Shown: in pieces, positions 57,001 to 64,000 of the stretch
Position numbering within the stretch: the stretch's first letter is position 1
How the letters are laid out: each line of letters starts with the position of its first letter
Source of the DNA: Triticum aestivum
Taxonomy: Eukaryota; Streptophyta; Magnoliopsida; Poales; Poaceae
DNA: 64,000 nucleotides
Assembly: GCF_018294505.1 (NCBI RefSeq)
Contig: NC_057795.1
Coordinates: 517,407,915 to 517,471,914 of the forward strand
Direction of reading: 5' to 3'
Position numbers and translations under genes: made by a program
Notes under the pieces: model-generated
Databases searched by the model: none
What the model was told of the DNA's origin: nothing
The model's input: the letters and a program-made list of their open reading frames with translations, nothing else

Positions 57001-57930
57001 AAAGAGAGGGAAGGTAATAAGGCCAGGAGTTATAAGAATGAACGGGAAATGTCCACTTACACCTTTGGAGGTATGTCTGCATGTAATATGAAAACAGATG
57101 CTCACCACTGTTAGCATGTTAGTGAAACTCTTGACTTCTTTATTTCTTCAGCACATTTTGGTAGTAAGACTATTTTCCGTTTAGGGTCTTGATGATCTAC
57201 ATGTTTATGCTACATGACCTTTAGGTTGGATTAATGCTTCGTGGGATGGGTTTCAACAATAAGACTGCAATTTATTTGGCCTCTGGAAAGATTTACAGAT
57301 CAGAGAAGACCATGGCTCCTCTTCTTGAAATGTTTCCTCTTCTACAGACAAAAGAAACACTAGCATCAGATGAGGAACTTGCTCCATTTAAGGTATTTGT
57401 CTTGTCAGATGTAAGCTTTGAAATTTCATCGTATGGGCATAGTTCTAAAACGACACATTGTTGCCAGAATTTCTCCTCAAGGATGGCTGCAATAGACTAT
57501 AGTGTTTGCACCTATAGTGAAGTTTTCGTGACCACACAAGGCGGAAATTTCCCTCATTTTCTGATGGGACACAGAAGATACTTGTATGGTGGACATTCAA
57601 AGACAATTAAGCCAGACAAAAGAAGGCTGGCCATACTCTTTGATAATCCACGTATCGGGTAATATACTGGACCACCCTTAGTTTATTTTTGTTTCAGAGC
57701 CTAAGCATTTACGACTCATATGCTTCATCTCTGTGGCCTTTAGTCATGCCTTGTCATTTTTATGCAGATGGAAGTCATTGAAACGTCACTTACTCAACAT
57801 GAGAGCACACAGTGATGCCAAAGGGGTCGAGATGAAAAGACCAAATGAATCGATATACACATTTCCATGTCCTGACTGCATGTGCCGCTTGAACAAAACA
57901 ACGCATTCGAAACCCATACACACTAGATAG
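51081..57930 (+). CDS. O-fucosyltransferase family protein (GDP-fucose protein O-fucosyltransferase fold), ten exons
   Basis: Exons: 51081-51491, 52273-52342, 52930-52997, 53123-53211, 54130-54327, 56591-56795, 56903-57070, 57225-57392, 57468-57658 and 57768-57930. All are GT-AG and phases match, giving 1731 nt and 576 residues. The N-terminus is Gly/Pro-rich, then one membrane segment at about residues 79-96 ([17 protein letters not shown]), as in type II Golgi glycosyltransferases. Family motifs include [34 protein letters not shown], the HLRFEEDMVAFS donor-site block across exons 6/7, [35 protein letters not shown] and the C-terminal FPCPDCMCR. The reaction is probably fucose transfer from GDP-fucose in the Golgi, but substrates of most plant members are unknown. 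The gap at 55913-56211 lies in intron 5 and costs no known coding sequence. Confidence 0.92.
53524..53616. mobile_element. Stowaway MITE in intron 4
   Basis: 93 bp with near-perfect inverted ends CTCCCTCCGTCCCAAAATAAGTGTCGC, flanked by TA on both sides (53522-53523 and 53617-53618). Typical Tc1/Mariner-derived Stowaway. Confidence 0.95.
54440..54770. repeat. Unclassified dispersed repeat in intron 5
   Basis: Begins around CTAGATGATACCCCGCGC...GCTGCGGGAA, a phrase I remember from many grass intergenic and intronic sequences. An AT-rich body and a direct repeat of CCATGCATGGTTGC (about 54636 and 54670) follow. No ends defined. Confidence 0.35.
54778..54875. mobile_element. Stowaway MITE in intron 5
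   Basis: Inverted ends CTCCCTCCGTCCGGAATTAGTTGA...TCAACTAATTCCGGACGGAGGAAG. The left flank is TA. The right flank has mutated to TC. Confidence 0.9.
54971..55141. mobile_element. hAT-type MITE in intron 5
   Basis: A 171-bp element with inverted ends CAGGGGTGCAAA...TTTGCATCCCTT and long self-complementary arms (GGGTACCCTAA, CAACCAAATGAAC). It is flanked by the 8-bp duplication GACCTATA (54963-54970 and 55142-55149), the hAT signature. Confidence 0.9.
55913..56211. other. Assembly gap (N run) in intron 5
   Basis: 299 unknown bases between exons 5 and 6 of the O-fucosyltransferase gene. Confidence 1.
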
Positions 57931-58500
57931 TATCAGCATCTCAGTGAACTAACATATTTCTCTGGCACGCGGTATGATTTGTTCATTCTCCGTGTACTGT
58001 GCGGTGGCGATTCAACTTCACTTGCAAGCATACCTGACAGACAGGGTGTTGTACATCGATTTATGTATAGCTTGTGCCAAACAGGGATGCCTCAGATTCC
58101 CTAGTCTTAGACTATCTTGCTGCTAACCATACAGTGATTAAATCTAACACATACCAGTAGATCCATCTGACACCTATAGAGCTCCTCCTATGAAGTTCCA
58201 GACAGATTAGTGCAGTAGTGCCCCCCTTGTACATGGCTCATTAGAATTTTGTTGTCGTACACAAATTTTGATGGAAGGCAAACATTGTAAATTTGTTATT
58301 CAACTCTTTCTCCTCTTGCTCTAGAAATGGGCATTGTTTCTGTCATGTTTACGGGGGTCTTATCCCCCTGTGTTGTAAGTTGTAACTTTGTCTGGCACTT
58401 AACCAGTATCTCTGTATGGAGCAAACGTTGGAAACTGCATGGTGCTATTACTTGATTCTTGCTTCGTCACCGTACAGCCAAAATATCTTCTTGCAGCATA
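57931..58500 (+). other. Probable 3' UTR of the O-fucosyltransferase gene
   Basis: AT-rich sequence after the TAG stop, without coding potential. The exact polyadenylation point cannot be read. Confidence 0.4.
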
Positions 58501-60160
58501 TAGTACTTGCCTGCCTGCTGCTTACTGCATCCACCCATCAACTTGGTGCATGATCAGTTGAGCAGGTAAACCCTTGTTTTCTGAAACAAATCTGTTTACA
58601 GCAACATATCTTGTTTGTCTATGCTGAGTAGGAGTACTCCATTGTGCTGTAGGACCGAGCATTCAAGTCTGGCAGCAGCAGTGTCAGCAGCAAAGCTTTG
58701 ATCTCTGAATGTGCGAAACTGCTGTGTGGACGACAATAGCAGGACGAACTGCGCACGATGGAGTATTTAACGGTGTAGGTTCACTTTGAATCGACGCATG
58801 GACGGATTGATGTGCTTCATCGTGCGGAGATCGTCCACAACCGTCGTGTGTGTAGCAGCACTCATGAATGTGCCTCTCACATGCACAGGGAGGGCCGTTG
58901 ATAGGGATTGGGAATCTGGGGAAGGAGTCCTGCCCGTTCCTGTCAAAACGACAAGGCCCTGGCGAAGGGAGAGCAGCTGAATAGCTTTCTCTTGAAATCG
59001 GGATGGTATAGTCATTCGGAGCAGCACCACTTTTCCTCCCGGTTCTTTTCTACTATTGGGAATAAGGCGCGTCGCTGATGGCGACGGGTACGCTCCAGCC
59101 TAGTAGTTCCGAAGAGGCAAGCAAGAGAACAGGGGGCGTCACAAATACTGCGGACTTTTGTGAATGGCGCAGGCGATTAGGCGCGGCTCATCATGGCGGA
59201 AAGGTATGGCAATGGCAACGGCAGTGGCTGGTCCACTCTTTCGTACTGACACTTCTCTCACATGCCCCGTTTCATCCCTCCCAAGATCTCTCCAGTCCAT
59301 CTCGGCAGACAACTGTAGCTAGTCTTGAAAGAACAAAAGCCTTTAGCCAAAACAGTTTTCCAAAGGAATATGTAAGGGCCCGTTTCGTTGGAAGAAATTC
59401 CAAAGGGAAAACGTATGGTCACCGGAATTTGCATGCTCGGTGGAGTAGAAGCGTTGGCCAGGGCGTAGGAATTGAACCATCAGCGTTAACATTTTTTTTC
59501 CTCTCGTCCTTTCCGCAGGATTATCGTGGCAAGCCCATCAGATGATACAAATCATCATACAATACATTTTTGTTGTTTTCTTTTCTGAACACGCACTATC
59601 TGCCGTTCTTGTGTTTCCGCGTTGGTGCATTCCAAACACAAACAGCCCCCCTGGATGGCATAAGAGATATAGACACATAGTAATAGTAATTCAGTACTTA
59701 CTACATACGTAGAGGATTTGAATGGCTGGTCTGGTCTGGTCCCCCGGGAGCATTGGAGACCCGATGAGAAACATTCTTTCCATCACGCTCGATCGGTTCC
59801 AATACAACTCTATACGAGATCTTATCAAGCTGATAGTAGTATATCACCGCTCGCTTGCGTGCTTTTGCGGCCACTTTGGAGCAAAATCAATTCGCGGTAA
59901 AGCTTAGCCTCCCTCAATCATTCTACGGTAAAGCTACTCCATCAAAATCATTTTACGGCAAAGCTACTCACTCCTTTCATAAACTGTTTTTATCCAAGCA
60001 GAGTACTCGCCTCGTCCCATGTTATCTCATCAGCACCCGGACCCGCAAAAGATTCTATCCATGCTACACTTGTCTTTATAAACTTACCATTACCGCACAG
60101 AGCCACAACAGTGGGCAATTAAACCCGGCCCGGGCCAGCATGACAGCGGGACCCACGCCA
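58501..60160. other. Intergenic DNA without a supported gene
   Basis: Short ORFs here (for example 59078-59545) show no recognised motif. About 59888-59985 contains three diverged copies of a CGGTAAAGCT-centred unit (27-30 bp spacing). 59369-59410 (GGGCCCGTTTCGTTGG) resembles the end of a common grass MITE but no partner end was found. Confidence 0.4.
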
Positions 60161-60305
60161 CGCCCGGGCGGACTCGGCTCCCCTGACGTACTGCAGGGCG
60201 CAGTTGGGTCGCTGACAGGTGGGCCAACTTGCTTTCGGGCCCACCTGTCAATGGCCCAACTGCGCCCTGCAGTACGTCAGAGGAGCCTCGTCCCGCCCGG
60301 GGGCG
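60161..60305. repeat. Long inverted repeat upstream of FLA4
   Basis: Arms of about 65 bp (60161-60225 and 60237-60305) share CTGACGTACTGCAGGGCGCAGTTGGG and its complement. They also share CGGGCGG/CCGCCCG outer segments, with an 11-base loop. It lies about 410 bp upstream of the FLA4 ATG. Confidence 0.85.
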
Positions 60306-60713
60306 CCATCATTACGGGCCTTTTCCCGAATAGTGCCGTGTGCATGGGAGCTTGGTCACTGGCTGGCAGTGTAGTCCAGTCCAGTTCTTCTCCCTCCTCG
60401 CTGGAGCCCCTGCTACACTCCACTCCAGACCCACCCACCCGCCATTAATTTCCACAAAACGCGAATCTCAACGCGCGGAACAAAGGCTTTGCACTTCCCT
60501 CGCACTGAACCCAACCAGACCCAACCCCCAGATGTTTAATCGGCCGCGATTTTTGTGCTGAGAAAAAAATAGCGCCGAGGAAATATTCATTCCACTCTGG
60601 GGCTCGGCTCGGCTCACCATCCCCCACCCCCACCGCATCTCAGGCTCACCTCACTCCTCGGGCCAGTGGTCAGTGGAGCTGCTGCTCTGCTCTGCTCCCG
60701 GCGGCGCGGCGAG

Positions 60714-62012
60714 ATGCGGGGGCAGGGGCAGATCTCCCGCCGGCTGGTTGTTCTTATGGTGGTGGCCGGGCTGCTGCTGCTGGCGTGCGCGCCGCCGGCC
60801 GCTGCCGTGGACGTCCAGGCGGTGCTCGCGCCGTTCCCCGACCTCGCCGGCTTCGCGCGCCTGCTCGCGTCCAGCCCCGTGGCCCGGGAGCTGGCCGGGC
60901 GGTCCTCGCTGACGCTGCTCGCCGTGCCCAACGCCGACCTCCCGCAGTCGCCGTCGGCGTTCGCGGCCGCCGCGGGGGCCGACCTCGCCGACGTGCTCCG
61001 CTACCACGTCCTCCTCGAGTACCTCTCCCCCGCCGACCTCCGCCGCCTCCCGGCCGCCGGGAAGCTGGTCACCACGCTGTTCCAGACCACCGGCCGCGCC
61101 TCCGCCGACCTCGGCGCCGTCAACGTCACGGCCGCCGGGCCCAGCCTGGGCGTCGTCCGCTCGCCGGCGCCCTTCCCCGGGTCCAACGCCACCGTGCTCG
61201 GCTCCGTCACCTCCGTGCCGTACAACCTCAGCGTGCTCGCCGTGGACGGGCTCATCGTGCCGTCCGGCTTCGACCTGGCGGCGTCCGAGTCCCGGCCCCC
61301 CGCCGCCGTGAACATCACCCGCGTCCTGGCCGACGCGCGCGGGTTCAACGTGGCGGCGTCCATGCTGGAGGCGTCCGGCGTGGCGGAGGAGTTCGAGGGC
61401 GACGAGCGCGGCGCGGGCATCACGGTGTTCGTCCCCACCGACGACGCCTTCGCCAGCCTCCCCGCCGGCGACCGGCTCCAGTCCCTCCCCGCCGACCGCA
61501 AGGCCGTGGTGCTCCGCTTCCACGTCCTCCACTCCTACTACCCGCTGGGGTCGCTGGAGTCGATCGTGAACCCGCTGCAGCCGACCCTGGCCACCGAGTA
61601 CGCCAGCCAGGCCGGCCGCTTCACCCTCAACATCACCCGCTCCAACGGCTCCGTGGCCATCGACACCGGCGTCGTCCAGGCCACCATCACGCGCACCGTG
61701 TTCGACCAGAACCCCGTGGCCGTCTTCGCCGTCTCCAAGGTGCTGCTCCCCAAGGAGATGTTCACCAGGGCCGACTCGGCCGCCGTCGTGGCCGCGGCCC
61801 TGGCGCCCCCGCCAGCCACCTCGAACTCGATGCCGCCGGAGCCGCCCGAGAGCGCGCGGACGCCGCCGACGAAGCTGTCCTCGCCGCCCGCGCTGCGCGG
61901 CGTGACCAGGAACGACACTGCGGTTTCGCCGCCGTCGTCGTCGTCGGCAAAGGCAGCAGCAATTGGGTGGTGGTGTATAGCATTGTTGTATCTACTGCTG
62001 CCTCTGGTATGA
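60714..62012 (+). CDS. FLA4: Fasciclin-like arabinogalactan protein, FLA4/SOS5-like
   Basis: Single exon, 432 residues from ATG 60714. An upstream in-frame extension would start at GTG 60666 and is rejected. The protein has a signal peptide (about 1-31, VVLMVVAGLLLLACAPPAAA). Two fasciclin domains follow (about 33-180 and 195-340) with SLTLLAVPNADL, VLRYHVLLEYLS, GITVFVPTDDAF and VVLRFHVLHSYYPLGSLESI. Many N-glycosylation sites are present (NVT, NAT, NLS, NIT, NGS). Next come a Pro/Ser/Thr-rich arabinogalactan region (about 355-400) and a hydrophobic tail (AIGWWCIALLYLLLPLV) for a GPI anchor. Domain order, length and the DERGAGITVFVPTD and NPVAVFAVSKVLLPKE segments match Arabidopsis SOS5/FLA4 as I remember it. 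That protein acts at the plasma membrane and wall in root cell expansion, salt response and seed-coat mucilage. Codon use is strongly GC-biased. Confidence 0.92.
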   Translation: MRGQGQISRRLVVLMVVAGLLLLACAPPAAAVDVQAVLAPFPDLAGFARLLASSPVARELAGRSSLTLLAVPNADLPQSPSAFAAAAGADLADVLRYHVLLEYLSPADLRRLPAAGKLVTTLFQTTGRASADLGAVNVTAAGPSLGVVRSPAPFPGSNATVLGSVTSVPYNLSVLAVDGLIVPSGFDLAASESRPPAAVNITRVLADARGFNVAASMLEASGVAEEFEGDERGAGITVFVPTDDAFASLPAGDRLQSLPADRKAVVLRFHVLHSYYPLGSLESIVNPLQPTLATEYASQAGRFTLNITRSNGSVAIDTGVVQATITRTVFDQNPVAVFAVSKVLLPKEMFTRADSAAVVAAALAPPPATSNSMPPEPPESARTPPTKLSSPPALRGVTRNDTAVSPPSSSSAKAAAIGWWCIALLYLLLPLV

Positions 62013-63500
62013 GATCCGGCGGTGAGCTAGTCGTCCATTGCCGTCTCCTTGCTGAGCTCAATTCTTTTTTGCCTTGCTTTTGTTACAATTGTTTCTTCTT
62101 TGTTACTCCTGCTAGTATATTACTAGGAGTTAACCTGTACACAATGGGGTTTGAAAAGTGGGGGAGAAGGTAGATGACTCGAGGTGGAGAAGATTGAGCT
62201 GCAAAGCAAAGCGGCATTCTTTTTACTGCCCGCGTCATGCTGAAAAAGGAGAAATGATCGCACCATCCTGTAAAGAATCACACGCGACCAGCCGACGACA
62301 ATGTTAAATGTTGGTTCTACCAGGGCTGTTTCTCCGTGGACGCAGCGCAAGCTGCTTCCATTTTGCTGAATCGGGCGACGGAAGTGAGTGGGGAAGGGGG
62401 CTTGCGGCCGGGGTGCGCGCACCGGTGGCGGTGAGGGGAGAGGCGAGTGGGTGGTAGGTGGGGTGGCAGTGAGCTGGCGGGGCGTGGGGGTGGCTCGGCC
62501 GTCGTCACAGGCGTCAGCGCGCGCGCCCCCCGCTAGATTCGATCGCCTTTTCGGCTTGCGTCCGTCTCCCCGCCACCGCCACCGCCACCGCCACTTGCGT
62601 GTCCGCTTCTTGTCGCCTCCCGCCGCGTCACCCCGCGCTCTCGTCTCCACCCTCGCCGTGGCAGCGCGTGACACGACTTGCTTGTGGTCTCAGCCGTCGA
62701 CTGCCCGGTAGCAGTTCAGAGCGGAAAGCGTGCCCTGCGCAACTTCTCACCCGGCCTTATCCTCATTTCGGGGACAAGCCGCGTCGCACATCCACATGCG
62801 CATCAGCGCGGCGGGGCCTCCTCGTGCCTGACACATGAATGAGCTCGAGCCCACCTCTAGTGAGCTCACTCGACCCGATCGATCTCCCTTGACATCGTCA
62901 CCAGGCGAGGCATGCAGAGAAGACGACGACGATGCCCACGCCACGAGAGCGGCGATCACGCCCACGCCGGCAACGGGACTGGAAACCCTTCTTCAGGTCT
63001 GTCGACGCCGCTGGTACCACGGCTTCGAGTTATTGCCTTGTCTTGCGCATCCGATCCGTGAGGGGAGGGCGAGATGCTCATCCGCTGGCTCACGGTCACT
63101 CACTCACCGGCGAGGCCTGCTTGCGTGCCTAGCTAGTGGTCTTTGTTTGGGTCCATGCGTTCGTTTTGTTGTAGTACTAGTACTTATTTTCTTTTGGTTT
63201 GTAGTTTTGCTAGCTAGCGCACGTTACGCTGGGCCCGTGTCCCGCGGTGTGCCAGCGGGAATGTGCTTTGCTTCCTCCAAGTCCATCGGGTCATCACCAG
63301 CTAGCTGCGTCGTCCTTCCTCTGTGTGCTCCGTGCTATTGCATTATTTGGGTTACCACAAAAGGGACGAATTTCTTTTTTATGGTTTTTACATGATCTGT
63401 ACAAATATATGTTTGCCACCATGTGAAGAAGACAGGAAGCGTATGGCGCAAATCCATCTGATCGGGCATCGCTGCACCGATCCTGAAATCTTTAGAGTTA
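62013..63500. other. Intergenic DNA downstream of FLA4
   Basis: AT-rich at first (62060-62130, likely FLA4 3' UTR), then GC-rich from about 62390 to 62700. Several short ORFs on both strands show no recognisable domain. No repeat identified. Confidence 0.4.
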
Positions 63501-63504
63501 GTAA

Positions 63505-64000
63505 GGGCAACTCCAATGGGGCGACACGGATTATGTCCGTTTTTGTCCGTTGTCGCCTGTCCGGCCTAGCGGATATGAGGCGGACACAGTGGCGGAGACA
63601 AGCCTAGGGCAACTAGGGCTATAGCCCTAGGCTTAGTACTAAGATCCCTTGTAATTTCTCTCTATAATGTACTCAAAATTTCAAGAATTTTTCTTTCAAG
63701 CTTGCTGATCCCTAGGCGTGACTGGCTGCTAGTTTCGCCACTGGGCGGACACGCTCAGCCCGTGGATGTAACCAACGCACGATGCCAAAAAAATCCATCC
63801 TGTCCGGCTCGCCCGCCCCGCTCTAGCAGCAACGCTCGCCGGCCCGCGCTCTGGCCGCGCCCGCCCGCAACCCGTGTTTTGTCCGTTGTCGCCTGTCCGC
63901 ATATGAGTCGGACACACTCAGCCCGTGGATGTACCCAACGCACGATGCCAAAAAATCCATCCTATCCGGCTTGCCCGCCCCGCTCTAGCAGCAGCGCTAG
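63505..64000. mobile_element. Left part of a TIR element (Harbinger-like), running off the window
   Basis: GGGCAACTCCAATGGGGCGAC at 63505 resembles the TIR at 41522 (GAGCAACTCCAACGGGGCGAC). Inside, a block beginning GTCCGTTGTCGCCTGTCCG occurs twice (about 63538-63830 without its MITE, and 63874-64000). The right end is outside the window. Confidence 0.55.
63587..63743. mobile_element. hAT-type MITE
   Basis: 157 bp, inverted ends CAGTGGCGGA...TTTCGCCACTG, flanked by the 8-bp duplication GGCGGACA (63579-63586 and 63744-63751). A palindrome (GCCTAGGGC...GCCCTAGGC) sits near its left end. Confidence 0.92.

Noticed and set aside
59078..59545. ORF of 155 residues between the two host genes
   Set aside because: No recognisable domain, no conserved-looking composition, no promoter or splice context.
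60651..61532. Long minus-strand ORF (293 residues) over FLA4
   Set aside because: It is antisense to a clear fasciclin gene. Low-complexity Gly/Glu/Arg/Val composition is the shadow of GC-biased codons.
60785..62173. Plus-strand ORF of 462 residues in another frame of FLA4
   Set aside because: Arg/Pro/Gly-rich shadow frame. The fasciclin domains and signal peptide are in the 60714 frame.
62835..63395. ORF of 186 residues downstream of FLA4
   Set aside because: Composition and hydrophobic runs look accidental. No family signature.

Overview
This window is plant nuclear DNA, almost certainly from a Triticeae grass (wheat or Aegilops). The evidence is its repeats: Angela/WIS-type Copia LTRs, Sirevirus-type Copia elements, a Sabrina-like Gypsy element, a tRNA-derived SINE matching the Triticeae Au SINE, and Stowaway, hAT and Harbinger-like MITEs around intron-containing, GC-rich 5'-end genes. 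All assignments are from reading the sequence; no database search was run. Two runs of N (41869-42130 and 55913-56211) are assembly gaps.

Layout. 1-20417 is a graveyard of broken retroelements: a degenerate Angela/WIS-like Copia with an unusual LTR-internal-LTR-internal order (1-6920); a 5'-truncated Sirevirus-like element with an extra, broken ORF and a 3' LTR (6921-12805); an inverted Angela-type LTR (12806-14663); an inverted Gypsy gag plus 5' LTR (14664-17797); and a broken LINE (18395-20412). 20418-40081 is one gag-only Sirevirus-like element with a 5-bp target duplication (ACAAC). A full-length 8.8-kb Angela element (20810-29574, duplication AAGCT) sits inside its 5' LTR. 40087-42834 holds a long hairpin and two TIR elements with 3-bp duplications.

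44573-50661 is the most interesting unit: a structurally complete Mutator-like element (MULE) with near-identical TIRs of about 200 bp and a perfect 9-bp target duplication. It carries two convergent spliced genes. One is a MuDR-type transposase (plus strand). The other is a small GRF zinc-finger protein with a C-terminal membrane segment (minus strand), placed where maize MuDR carries mudrB.

50671-64000 is the gene-bearing part. A ten-exon O-fucosyltransferase-family gene (51081-57930) has Stowaway and hAT MITEs in its introns. It is followed by an intronless FLA4/SOS5-like fasciclin arabinogalactan protein gene (60714-62012), with a long inverted repeat about 400 bp upstream. Both encode predicted secretory-pathway proteins (Golgi glycosyltransferase; GPI-anchored cell-surface glycoprotein). 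The right edge enters another TIR-type repeat, internally duplicated, one copy of which carries a hAT MITE.
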